Below, piece after piece: positions 36,612 to 44,917 of a stretch of 64,000 nucleotides of DNA. The notes under the pieces were generated by a model that was given only the letters and a program-made list of their open reading frames with translations, was not told the origin of the DNA and did not search any database. Both the position numbers and the translations under genes were made by a program. This DNA is from G963664835 sp963664835. GTDB taxonomy: Bacteria; Chloroflexota; UBA6077; FW602-bin22; JBCLEL01. The stretch is taken from the NCBI GenBank assembly GCA_963664835.2, contig CAXXUG010000013.1, positions 124,001 to 188,000 on the forward strand. The letters are read 5' to 3'. Numbering within the stretch: the first letter of the stretch is position 1; every line of letters begins with the position of its first letter.

Positions 36612-37535
36612 CTAAGAATCGTCGCCAAAGTTCTCGAACAGGTTCACTCGCCGGCGGCACTCTTTGTGAAGCCATTCCGTGATTTTCATCCAATTTCCAC
36701 GATCGCGAGAATCGACGCGCATATCCACTCCGCAAAAATGACCGCTACCCTTTGGGTGCTCGACTATCTCGACCCCAAGTTCGTTTCGTATCGCGGTTTC
36801 GTAGCGCTTCAACCGCGAAAACACCGCTTCGCTCGATTCGCCGCGCCGGCCGCGCACAGACACTCCCACGTGGTTCTGACCTAACCACTGTGCGACGATT
36901 AGATCAGTCCCAGGCACCTCGTGCCAAACCGAGCTCGTCGCGTAGTTCTCACGCAACTCGAGCTCATCCGGATAATTCTTGGAGAAGTATTCCCAGAACT
37001 CTCGCCGGAACGAGCCCAACTCGCTGAGTACTCTCGATTCCCTGGCGACGGAGTGAATCTTCCGGTCCCATTCGTTCGGCTGCTCGACCACTTCGAAGAC
37101 CGGCGCGAGCGGAGAACCGCCGATTCGCACCACTTTCACCCTCACCGCGAAGAACGCAAATCCCTCGGTGGTGTGATCGTTGAGCCATTTCACAGCGGAG
37201 CGGTGCGAGTCGTCGAACTCCTTGGCTATCCAGATGACAATCTTGGCATCGAGTCCGGCCAGGTAGGTCAGGACTTGGCCCAAATGTGAGTGGTCCGAGC
37301 GCTCCAGTTGATTCTCGATCAGCACGAAGCTCTCGTCCTGTGGATTGCGCGTCAGCAAATCGGCCGCGAACCTGCCAACCTCGACTTCGCGGTTTTCCAA
37401 GTCCAATGGAATCCCAATAACCTCCGCCAGCCGATCGAGGTTATCCGCAAGCCACGGCGTAAAGCTCTGCGCCTCGTTGGACCATGCCTCACGCAAGTCC
37501 ACCGATTCCAGGTCGCCAAACTGAACCTCTGTCAT
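36612..37535 (-). CDS. DUF4268 domain protein, PD-(D/E)XK-like N-terminus
   Basis: A 307-residue protein. The first half has LIENQLERSDHSHLGQVLTYLAGLDAKIVIWIAKEFDDSHRSAVKWLND, which resembles a PD-(D/E)XK nuclease-like fold (E-x-Q with preceding acidic strand). The C-terminal half (FWEYFSKNY, GVSVRGRRGESSEAVFSRLKRYETAIRNELG) is the DUF4268 region. Such proteins occur near restriction and defence genes, though the function is not established. It stands beside toxin-antitoxin genes here, consistent with an island. Confidence 0.82.
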   Translation of the reverse strand: MTEVQFGDLESVDLREAWSNEAQSFTPWLADNLDRLAEVIGIPLDLENREVEVGRFAADLLTRNPQDESFVLIENQLERSDHSHLGQVLTYLAGLDAKIVIWIAKEFDDSHRSAVKWLNDHTTEGFAFFAVRVKVVRIGGSPLAPVFEVVEQPNEWDRKIHSVARESRVLSELGSFRREFWEYFSKNYPDELELRENYATSSVWHEVPGTDLIVAQWLGQNHVGVSVRGRRGESSEAVFSRLKRYETAIRNELGVEIVEHPKGSGHFCGVDMRVDSRDRGNWMKITEWLHKECRRRVNLFENFGDDS

Positions 37536-37750
37536 TCCAATCCTCCCTCATTACTTCAAGACCGGCGGCCATGAATACCTGACTAAATCCGGCTCCGGTG
37601 CGCTAATGCGGAGCCACCGGCAGTTCGAGGTTCAACCGGCCGGCGGATCACGGCGACAGCATCTGAAAACGAATCTGAGAATACCGCCTCAAAAGTGTGC
37701 ATGCCGGCTTCTAGACCTGGGTGAGTACCCCGTAGCTCTTGCTACTTATG

Positions 37751-38155
37751 TCACAAGGCCTCTTGACGCTTCAACTCGGGGAAATAAGTCGAGAAAAAAC
37801 CGCGGTCCCGCGTGAGGAACGCATCAGCTGCCGCTAAGGCGTGGGCGCCAATCAGAAAGTCCGTCATGATACGTACCCGCGGACCGCCGGCCGCGCGGTA
37901 CCGCTTCCAACGTAATCCCGCTTCGTAAGCAATCGACGAGTCGATTGAGGAGAGCGCGGCCCCTATCTCGCGAAGTGCCTCGTCTAGCGACGCCCTATCG
38001 GCGAATTCGGGAACGACTTCAGCGTATACGACGTCGCACACGATGATCGCTCCTCTGTCGTACGCCTGGCGTACCCAGCCGCGCGATTGGGAGTGGTGCG
38101 GCGCGTCGGTTCGAAACAAATCAAACAGTACATTCGTGTCGATCGAGGTGATCAC
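37751..38155 (-). CDS. vapC: PIN domain toxin (VapC family)
   Basis: A 134-residue PIN domain: first acid Asp6 in SIDTNVLFDLF, second in VVYAEVVPEF (Glu), third and fourth acids in RIMTDFLIGAHALAAADAFLTRDRGFF. VapC toxins are RNases, often cutting tRNA. It overlaps the preceding AbrB-type antitoxin gene by four bases, the usual coupled arrangement. Confidence 0.9.
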   Translation of the reverse strand: MITSIDTNVLFDLFRTDAPHHSQSRGWVRQAYDRGAIIVCDVVYAEVVPEFADRASLDEALREIGAALSSIDSSIAYEAGLRWKRYRAAGGPRVRIMTDFLIGAHALAAADAFLTRDRGFFSTYFPELKRQEAL

Positions 38156-38370
38156 CTGCCCCTGATATCCTCCACGTACTCGTCGATGTCAAAATCAGCG
38201 CCATCCAAAATCCCAGCGACACGGTCCACCGGGTGCAATGCCGCCGTGCGCTTCTGAATGAGCAGGCCACGCTCGGTTGGGGTGATCTCAACCTCCACGT
38301 TGTGATTCATCCCAAAACGCTCTCTCAGATGCTTGGGAATTGTTATCTGGCCGCGCTCGGATATTCTCAT
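38152..38370 (-). CDS. vapB: AbrB/MazE-type antitoxin (VapB)
   Basis: A 72-residue protein with a swapped-hairpin DNA-binding domain: MRISERGQITIPKHLRERFGMNHNVEVEITPTERGLLI, then a C-terminal tail (VDRVAGILDGADFDIDEYVEDIRG) that would wrap the toxin. The ATG at 38370 has GGAG seven bases before; the frame goes up to 38403 but would include the operator. Its stop overlaps the start of vapC. Confidence 0.88.
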   Translation of the reverse strand: MRISERGQITIPKHLRERFGMNHNVEVEITPTERGLLIQKRTAALHPVDRVAGILDGADFDIDEYVEDIRGR

Positions 38371-38380
38371 GTCATGCTCC

Positions 38381-38401
38381 GTATGAATTACTGATTCATA
38401 C
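38381..38401. promoter_or_regulatory. Palindromic operator upstream of vapBC
   Basis: A perfect inverted repeat GTATGAAT-N5-ATTCATAC lies 11-31 bases before the vapB start, where antitoxin or antitoxin-toxin complexes normally bind to repress their own promoter. Seen in sequence; its role is inferred. Confidence 0.65.
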
Positions 38402-38403
38402 AA

Positions 38404-38926
38404 TCATACTGCGCGCTGCGCACGATTCGCAATCTGTAGGATGCTTGTGGCCGGCCCGCCAGATTAGGCCGTCGGTGTCGAGCAGGATCCCGGGTTCAGC
38501 ACGCGGTCCGGATTCGACTCGGCCTCCCACTCGATCTCGACAGGCGAGATCACGTCACCTGAGATCCGACTCTTTTCCCGCTCACGTCCGAACCAACTCT
38601 TTGGCTTTGCCACGTACGACGTCAACTTCGCCACCGGTCCACCCTTGGGTCTCCCAATTCGCATGTCGCGAACATCCCACAAATTGGCCAAATCGTGGGA
38701 CGTGGGGCGGGGAGCGTGGTCATCTGCTCCAACTTATTCCAATTCCGGTGCAAATCTTCGGCGATTTCAGGGCTGGCATTGCCTCACATGCCTAATCGAC
38801 CCTTTGGACGCCATCAACTGCAGTGACCGAACGAGGGCAACCACAAGGGATTGCCCCTACGAGTGCCTAATACCAAGGGAAGGGTTTCGGATACGTGCAG
38901 TTCATTCAATCGTGACTCTTACCCTT
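38404..38926. other. Gene-poor stretch upstream of vapBC
   Basis: No supported gene. A hairpin GGGCAACCACAAGGGATTGC at about 38835-38855, of a type scattered in many bacterial genomes, is the only clear structure. A 75-codon minus-strand frame at 38464-38691 lacks recognisable homology. Confidence 0.5.
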
Positions 38927-39000
38927 ACCGGCTGAATTAGTTGGACCAGATGGGAGCGTGGTGCGCTCAAAGACCACGCTAGGCGAGGGGCTTGTCCCTT
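38927..39000. repeat. Diverged palindromic repeat copy
   Basis: GGCTGAATTAGTTGGACCAG followed by a long-form copy (CCACGCTAGGCGAGGGGCTT to 39000) matches the repeat modules seen at 3104-3160 and elsewhere. The right arm of the palindrome is incomplete. Confidence 0.65.
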
Positions 39001-39038
39001 GGCAATAGCCCACACCTTGAACTCCCGCACGCCAAATT

Positions 39039-39300
39039 GCAAAATAATAGCACATATGTCCGACATGCCAATCAGCACGCAACAAACCCTTGCAGGAAGC
39101 GAATATTGCGAAATAGATGGCCGCCGGCCTCTGATCACACCTGGCGCCTGCGCACAAAAAGCTGTTGTTGCAAAACAAACAGCCACGCAGCAGTTGCCGC
39201 TAGGAGCACGCCCGGGAGAAACTGCTTTTTACAAAACAAACGCCCGGTGGCCGGCAACCACCAGGACTCGTGCGGAAAAAGTATTTTTTTGCAAAACAAA
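39039..39300. repeat. Regularly spaced GCAAAACAAA motif array
   Basis: Near-matches to GCAAAACAAA begin at 39039, 39109, 39170, 39231 and 39291, spaced 70, 61, 61 and 60 bases. The last three are preceded by T-runs. Flanks of two copies can pair (GCTGTT/AACAGC around 39170; GTATTT/AAATAC around 39291). The sequence between copies is not repeated. No CRISPR repeat is present, as the conserved part is only about ten bases. Confidence 0.5.
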
Positions 39301-39328
39301 TACGCTTCACCGTCTGCCCGGCGGAGCG

Positions 39329-40816
39329 CTACTCGCTCAGCGTTTTGACCCGCATAGCCAGCAAAGGCACCAGCGCCACCAACGTCACTATCGCAGCCGC
39401 CAAGAAGGTGTCCCGGTAGATGCCCCAAATCGCGCCCTCGAAGATCGCCTGGTAATCGGCAAGACGCTGCTGGTACACCTCCGCCGCCTCATCCAGGCGC
39501 GGCAGCGGCAGGGGCACCTCGGCCATCGTCGCCTGGAAGCGGGCCAATCCCCACGATGTCAGCACCGAGAGTCCCATCATCATGCCTATCACCCGCGACA
39601 CATGCGTCAGGGCGGTTGCCGTACCGGCATTCCGAGACCCGACCGCTGCGACCGCGCTCGCCACCACCGGCGCCAGCAACAGGCCAAAGCCGAATCCGGC
39701 AAATGCCAGGTCGCGCCCGATCCGAAAATCGTCCACGCCCGCCGGCCACGTGCTCACGCTAAAGAGACCGAACGCGATCAACACAAGGCCAACCGCTCCA
39801 GTAATTCGATTGCCGAACCTACGAGCCGCGAACCCACCGATCACACCGCCTATCGGCAGAAAGACACTGAACCGCATCAGCATCAGTCCGCCCTCAAGCG
39901 GGGTCTTCCCAAATACGGCGTTAGCCAGCAATGGAACATCCACCATCACCACGATGAACGCCACACCTATCAGGACGCTTACTACGCAAGCCGCGGCAAA
40001 GCCGGCCTGTCTGAACAATCGGACATCGACCACCGGACTCGGCCAGCGGTAAGCTACCGCGGCGTAAGCCGCCAACAAAACCAGTCCCACACCCACGAAC
40101 CACACCGGCGGTACAGGCACCGTCGGGTGCCGGCTGGCAATCTGGGAAAGCCCAACGATCAGGGCGGCCAGTCCGATTCCGATCCAGGCTGCCCCCAGCC
40201 AGTCGACGCTCTCTCCACTTGCCCTACCCTTGTATGAGCGCATAGATAACCACGTCGCAAGCGCGAGTAATGCGACGAGAGGAATGTGTATCCAGAAGAT
40301 CCAGCGCCAACCCAGCCAGTTGGTAATAATGCCCCCGTACAACGGCCCCAAGACGGCTCCCGCTTCGGCGACCGCGCCCACGATTCCCAAGAGGACGATC
40401 CACGCCCTGCTGTCCGAATCCTCTACCGCCAGCGAGAGCGCGACCGGCAACAGTCCTCCGCCGCCGATCGCTTGAATCATGCGCGCCCCAACAAGCCACC
40501 ATAAGCCTGGCGCCAGCGCTCCCGCCACGGAGCCAAGCAGGAACAGCGCGAGGCACACGAACAACACCAAGCGCCGGCCACGAACGTCGCCCAGCCGGCC
40601 GATAAGCGGCAATGACGCAGCGTACCCCAATAGATACCCGTCCACGATCCAAGCCGCGTCATCCAGGCGGGTGATGGGCACATTCAGATCGCTGATCATT
40701 TGGGGGAGCGCGGTCACTACGACGGTCTGGTCCAAGGCGCCGACGAAGACGCCAACTGAAACAACCAGGACCGCAGCCTGGTTCCGCGAGGAAGCGCCGA
40801 GGATGTTGAGACTCAC
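39329..40816 (-). CDS. MFS transporter, DHA2-like (14 helices), partner of LppX-like lipoprotein
   Basis: A 495-residue membrane protein starting MSLNILGASSRNQAAVLVVSVGVFVGALDQTVVVTALPQM, the typical DHA2 opening with motif D1 (LDQTVVVTALP). Motif A appears as GRLGDVRGRRLVL and motif C-like GAVLGPLYGGIITNWLGWRWIFWI. Length and helix count fit drug or lipid exporters of the 14-helix type. Its start overlaps the stop of the lipoprotein gene (ATGA), the same pairing as mycobacterial lprG and the p55 exporter, which together move lipids and small molecules. Substrate here is unknown. Confidence 0.9.
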   Translation of the reverse strand: MSLNILGASSRNQAAVLVVSVGVFVGALDQTVVVTALPQMISDLNVPITRLDDAAWIVDGYLLGYAASLPLIGRLGDVRGRRLVLFVCLALFLLGSVAGALAPGLWWLVGARMIQAIGGGGLLPVALSLAVEDSDSRAWIVLLGIVGAVAEAGAVLGPLYGGIITNWLGWRWIFWIHIPLVALLALATWLSMRSYKGRASGESVDWLGAAWIGIGLAALIVGLSQIASRHPTVPVPPVWFVGVGLVLLAAYAAVAYRWPSPVVDVRLFRQAGFAAACVVSVLIGVAFIVVMVDVPLLANAVFGKTPLEGGLMLMRFSVFLPIGGVIGGFAARRFGNRITGAVGLVLIAFGLFSVSTWPAGVDDFRIGRDLAFAGFGFGLLLAPVVASAVAAVGSRNAGTATALTHVSRVIGMMMGLSVLTSWGLARFQATMAEVPLPLPRLDEAAEVYQQRLADYQAIFEGAIWGIYRDTFLAAAIVTLVALVPLLAMRVKTLSE

Positions 40817-41757
40817 GGAGCGTCGATCGTTACCGGCCGATCGAACTCTGAGAGTGTTATTGTCGCTAGTAATGGTTCGCCCGCGGCGGACTCTATGGTC
40901 AGCAGTATTTGGCGGGGAAGTTCCTCTTCAACATCGATCCAAATGTCGGACACGATTGGCTTCTCGCCGACCACGGTACCTAGCAGCGGGACCAGCGCTT
41001 CGGGCGTCAGTGTAGCGCGCAGTTGGTGCGTGTCCACGCCTCCCAGTTGGCCCTGCTCAACGTAAGTCAAGTCGCTGGCCCGTCTGAAGACCTCTGCCGC
41101 GGCGAATTGGTCCAACAGTTCCAGGTTGGTGGAACCAGGCGGAAGGGGTTGCCATTGCTCGCTGAAAGGATTCAGCAGGTATAGGTCGCTGCCAACCTTG
41201 ATGACCTCCAACTCTACAATCGCTTGGTCCATTCTTACCGTCGACATCAGGTGCGCCCTGTCCGGGCTGGCAACTGTCCCGACAAGGTTGTTCACCACGA
41301 TGCCGGAGCCCAGATCGATCGCGCCGTTCTCCACCGTCAACTCGAACCTGACTGATCCCACCCCGCTGAAGCGTTCTGCGGCGCTCTCGATCAGCGCGTC
41401 GGCCCTGGGATCGGATTCGGCAGGCGGTTCGGGCGCCGTTGTCGGCGTAAAGGTGGGCGCCAGCGTGGCAGTTGGCGCAGGTGCCTGCGTTTGAGTCGGT
41501 GTGGCAGTTGGCGCCGGCGTGGGCGTGTCGGTGGGCTCGGGAGTCGGCGTCTGCGTCGGAGTTGGCGGCGGGGTGGGGGTGTCCGTAGGAGCCTGCACAA
41601 CTACTTGCGTTGGTGTGGCCGGCTGCGGAGTCGCCGTCGGCGCCGGCTCTGGAGCGCCGCACGCCGCGACGATCAACAACGAGAATAGTGCCGCAGCGCG
41701 TAAGGCAGAAGGCACCCGCTCAGTGGGCCAGGCTCTGTCTACCCAAGATCTGTCCAT
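40813..41757 (-). CDS. LppX/LprA/LprF/LprG-family lipoprotein
   Basis: A 314-residue lipoprotein: signal sequence with lipobox LIVAACG (Cys about residue 33), then a long Pro/Thr-rich spacer (about residues 35-115) built of PTPTP-like units, and a C-terminal LppX_LprAFG domain that starts RADALIESAAERFSGVGSVRFELTVENG and includes GTVASPDRAHLMSTVRM and LGGVDTHQLRATLTPEAL. This fold has a cavity that carries acylated glycolipids in mycobacteria. The gene overlaps the downstream MFS gene by four bases, so they are co-expressed and probably work together at the cell envelope. A GTG at 41715 could be an alternative start. Confidence 0.88.
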   Translation of the reverse strand: MDRSWVDRAWPTERVPSALRAAALFSLLIVAACGAPEPAPTATPQPATPTQVVVQAPTDTPTPPPTPTQTPTPEPTDTPTPAPTATPTQTQAPAPTATLAPTFTPTTAPEPPAESDPRADALIESAAERFSGVGSVRFELTVENGAIDLGSGIVVNNLVGTVASPDRAHLMSTVRMDQAIVELEVIKVGSDLYLLNPFSEQWQPLPPGSTNLELLDQFAAAEVFRRASDLTYVEQGQLGGVDTHQLRATLTPEALVPLLGTVVGEKPIVSDIWIDVEEELPRQILLTIESAAGEPLLATITLSEFDRPVTIDAP

Positions 41758-41820
41758 TCTTCCGCGACTCGCAATACTAGAATGACGGGGTCGTCTATCG
41801 GCTCAAAGTCTGGCCAACGG

Positions 41821-41893
41821 TGCCGAGGGGCGGAATCGAACCGCCGACACCATGATTTTCAGTCATGTGCTCTACCGACTGAGCTACCTCGGC
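41821..41893 (-). tRNA. tRNA-Phe (anticodon GAA)
   Basis: The minus strand folds into a full cloverleaf of 73 bases: acceptor GCCGAGG/CCTCGGC with discriminator A, D arm GCTC/GAGC, anticodon stem CATGA/TCATG with loop CTGAAAA holding GAA, variable GTGTC and T arm GGCGG/CCGCC with loop TTCGATT. No CCA is encoded. It lies upstream of the lipoprotein-MFS pair on the same strand. Confidence 0.96.
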
Positions 41894-42235
41894 GCGAAAT
41901 GCCTCTTCAAATAGAAATGGGGCGACAAGTTGCGCAGGTCCTACAGGCAGCAGAAAAGTCTATCACGCACGCAATTTCGCCAGCAACGTTTCGGCGACCC
42001 AAATGCGCCTCAATACCGCCGAGCGCGCGGCATTTCCGCCAATTCAAGAGGAATCATGCCCTACGATATCGAAAGGACCGCAGCACCTCAGGAGAGGTGA
42101 ATGGCTCAAGCTATGATGCCAATTTCAGGGGTAATATGGGGCTTGGTTGTTAGTGTCTGAACATCCGCGCGGGACATCTGAAGCCTCACCCCAACACCGG
42201 ACAGATTGAGGGCACAACACGTCGAAGGTGATAGA

Positions 42236-42400
42236 ATGGGGCCGCCTCTTTAGGGAGATAACCGACCGCTTTGATGCGGTGGATCCAATAATACGACGCC
42301 GACCGACCTACGTGCGAGCGGCATCTCGGGCGACGATTGCGCGCAGGTCGGCGGGTCTGAAAACGATAGTAGCCGCGAGAATGCGGCTCTTCAATTAGAG
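42236..42400. ncRNA. Candidate structured RNA element, strand unsure
   Basis: In the 763-base gap between tRNA-Phe and the O-antigen ligase gene several stems occur: ACCGC-TTTGAT-GCGGT (42265-42280), a long-range GCCGACC/GGTCGGC pair (42298-42304 with 42346-42352), AGCCGC-GAGAAT-GCGGCT (42371-42388) and CTCT/AGAG just after. No known RNA family was recognised; the rest of the gap shows no gene. Confidence 0.3.
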
Positions 42401-42656
42401 CGCCGCTAGAGATATCCTTGTCCACGTAGGAACTGCGAAAACCGCGCCTGAACCCCGTTGATGGATCCCCCGCTTCGCAGGATCACTCTGTTAACTCGCA
42501 ATCAAGGCTCTTTCCCGTGTATAACTGTATTTGATTGCGGGAACGAGGGACCGCGCGCCGGATCCTGCGGAACCAGGCCGTTCGGCGAAATTGGCCCCGT
42601 TGGTATTTCCTGGGTAAATAGAGTGAGCACTGCCCGGGCATCGGGTTCACACCAGG

Positions 42657-44141
42657 GTGACCACGAGATTGATAAAGGCAGAGACTGAAACCCAACGAAT
42701 TCTCAGATTTCTCTCGCCAATTGGACTTGCTGTCCTCGTTGGCCTGGTGTTGGGCACCGCTGTAGCCTTGGGCTCTCCCCTTTACGTTACCGCCGCAATA
42801 TTGGGTGCTTGCGCGCTAGCGGCCGCTTTGCTCAGCCCATTCTGGGCGTTGGTGGCCGTATTCGCCGCAATATTGGGCCTCCCATTCGCCGTGATCCCGA
42901 TCAATCTAGGGCCGGTCCGGCTTACGCTTGTCGACGTTGCACTGATTCTCGCGTCCGTTTCGTGGCTCGCAAGCCTCCTGGCGACCCGCATTGACTTCCG
43001 ACCGAGCCACGCCGATGGAATCGTCCTCGTCTACCTCGGAATAACCTTCGTGGCGTTCGTGCTCGGTACCGCGTTTCCAACCCCATCGTCAGCCGTTAGG
43101 TTGTTCCTAAAGGCTATTGCCGCTGGGATACTGTTCTTCGCTGTTACCCAATCCGTGATTTCCATACCACTCCTGCGACGCGTCTCGTGGTTGTTCGCGT
43201 TCTTCGGCTGGGGTGCCGCAACGATCAGCGTAATACTCTATTTGCTACCGCACTCAGTTTCGATGACCCTGCTGTCGTCATTGAGACCGCTCAACTATCC
43301 GGCAGGGGCGGTCCTAAGGTTCATTGCCGGCACCGACACCCAGCGCGCAATTGGGCTTGCAATTGACCCAAATGTGCATGGGGCAATGATGGCGATGGTC
43401 TGCCTTGCAACGGTGGGATTACTTGTTACCACCCGCGGCCAATCGCGCTACGTGGTCTTCGCTGGCCTTGCGATCGCACTCTTGGCCCTGCTGCTCACCT
43501 ATTCACGGAGCTCGTGGCTTGGTCTGGTTAGCGGGTCTGCATTATTCGCAACACTGTGGCTCCGCCGGCCTTGGTTCGCTCTACTAGCTATCGCCTCACC
43601 CGCAATAGCGCTTCTATTGCCACCCGATCTCGCATTCGTTTCGCACCTTCAGTCTGGCCTTCAGGCTCAAGACCAGGCGGCCGCAATGCGACTTGGGGAA
43701 TACAAGGACGCTTGGACATTGATCCAACAATATCCTATCTTCGGAGTCGGGTACGGCTCTGCGCCAACCGTTGACCTTTATCTGGGCGTGAGCAGCATCT
43801 ATTTTCTAATTGCCGAGCAGACCGGCCTGGTGGGACTCGCTACTTTCTTGGTACTGATTGGTGTCGTTTTGGGAAACGCAATCCGGCCGGCGTGGTCTAG
43901 CCCACACTCCGAAGGGCGCGTCTTGCTCATCGGTTGGTGCGGGGCGATGGCGGCAGCGCTCACAACCGGAATTCTGGATCATCATTTCGCCAATATTCGA
44001 TTTACACCTATGTTGGCGCTGTGGTGGGCCGCTGTTGGACTGGTTGTGGCGGCGACGTTGATACTCAACCGAAATGCCAGGGGCGAGGATGAAAGTACCG
44101 ATAGTCGTTCCCGCAACCTGAATGACGCCAGTATCGGTTGA
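42657..44141 (+). CDS. O-antigen ligase/polymerase (Wzy_C) family membrane protein
   Basis: A 494-residue protein with about a dozen membrane helices and the large loop of the O-antigen ligase group; the YSRSSWLGL motif and GYGSAPTVDLYLGVSSIYFLIAEQTGLVGL (the usual H/N-x-x-x-x-x-E-x-G region, here AEQTGLVG) are visible. Family members join polysaccharides or polymerise repeat units at the outer face of the membrane. The start is GTG at 42657. The C-terminal tail is polar (RNARGEDESTDSRSRNLND). It is not near other capsule genes except the cluster at 53-58 kb. Confidence 0.85.
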   Translation: MTTRLIKAETETQRILRFLSPIGLAVLVGLVLGTAVALGSPLYVTAAILGACALAAALLSPFWALVAVFAAILGLPFAVIPINLGPVRLTLVDVALILASVSWLASLLATRIDFRPSHADGIVLVYLGITFVAFVLGTAFPTPSSAVRLFLKAIAAGILFFAVTQSVISIPLLRRVSWLFAFFGWGAATISVILYLLPHSVSMTLLSSLRPLNYPAGAVLRFIAGTDTQRAIGLAIDPNVHGAMMAMVCLATVGLLVTTRGQSRYVVFAGLAIALLALLLTYSRSSWLGLVSGSALFATLWLRRPWFALLAIASPAIALLLPPDLAFVSHLQSGLQAQDQAAAMRLGEYKDAWTLIQQYPIFGVGYGSAPTVDLYLGVSSIYFLIAEQTGLVGLATFLVLIGVVLGNAIRPAWSSPHSEGRVLLIGWCGAMAAALTTGILDHHFANIRFTPMLALWWAAVGLVVAATLILNRNARGEDESTDSRSRNLNDASIG

Positions 44142-44159
44142 TTGCCGATCCACGTCGGG

Positions 44160-44624
44160 TCAAAACCACCTCCAGATCCTGTGGATCGGCGCCTTGATCC
44201 AACCGTCTTCTGGTGGCGCGGAGGAGAAGAGCGCAGCGTCGAAACCTCGGACCAATCTGTAGCTGATCAGGTAGCGCAGCGGGTGTGCCGAGGAGGAACT
44301 GAGTTGGTCGATGAGGAGATGGACAACAAACGAAACCACCAACGCCGTTAGAAAGGTCCGACGCCTAATCAGTGCCAATACAGTCAGTCCCGTTGCGACC
44401 TCCCAAGAATGCATCGGCAAAATCAGTAGCCGCCGGGCAGGCCAGAGCCGCCTTATTGCGTAGTCCACCAGGTGGTCCGCATCGACAAAGAATCCGCCCG
44501 CCAGCGAAGCCAGCCATTGAGGCCGGTCCCGCGAAACCCTACCTAAAACAGGTGCCACCGCGAGCGACGTCAGCAGATGGTACCGAGGTTTAGCCACTGC
44601 GACCACGCGCGGTTTGCTGGGCAA
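44160..44624 (-). CDS. Membrane protein, YdjM/DUF457-like putative metal-dependent hydrolase
   Basis: A 154-residue protein with three or four hydrophobic helices. Putative metal ligands lie at helix ends: FVDADHLVDY, PMHSWEVATG and FVVHLLIDQ, the His/Asp pattern of membrane-bound hydrolases related to YdjM. The reaction is unproven in most members. It is convergent with the O-antigen ligase gene (18 bases between ends), so a shared function is not implied. Confidence 0.7.
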   Translation of the reverse strand: MPSKPRVVAVAKPRYHLLTSLAVAPVLGRVSRDRPQWLASLAGGFFVDADHLVDYAIRRLWPARRLLILPMHSWEVATGLTVLALIRRRTFLTALVVSFVVHLLIDQLSSSSAHPLRYLISYRLVRGFDAALFSSAPPEDGWIKAPIHRIWRWF

Positions 44625-44917
44625 AAATCGGACGCAACACGTGGCCGGTTAGACCGTCCAAACGAGATACTAGGTGCAATGAGGCTAGCCTGTCCCCACT
44701 TTCGAAATCATTTAAACGAAAACCTCTACCCTGCGTTGACTACAAACTATATACCGGCATATACTTTGTCGCCGTATGTACATTGGAAGGTAACAGCGAA
44801 TAATGATGATCGCGAAAGAAAGGGGTGATTCTACCGTAGAGCGATCAATAGCCAGAGCTCAAGCTCGGCAAGCGGAAAGTTGGATTCGATTCAGCAATCA
44901 TCAAGGAGTGAATTAAG

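Noticed and set aside
38464..38691. 75-codon minus-strand frame beginning MANLWDVRDMRIG
   Set aside because: No ribosome site, no recognised homology and an abrupt low-complexity end; more likely non-coding.
39039..39300. CRISPR array
   Set aside because: The repeated part is only about ten bases, copies are imperfect and no cas genes are nearby.
38999..40237. 412-residue plus-strand frame
   Set aside because: It is the antisense shadow of the MFS transporter gene, rich in His/Arg/Gln with no domain.
41057..41662. 201-residue minus-strand frame
   Set aside because: Out-of-frame reading of the PT-rich linker and body of the lipoprotein gene.
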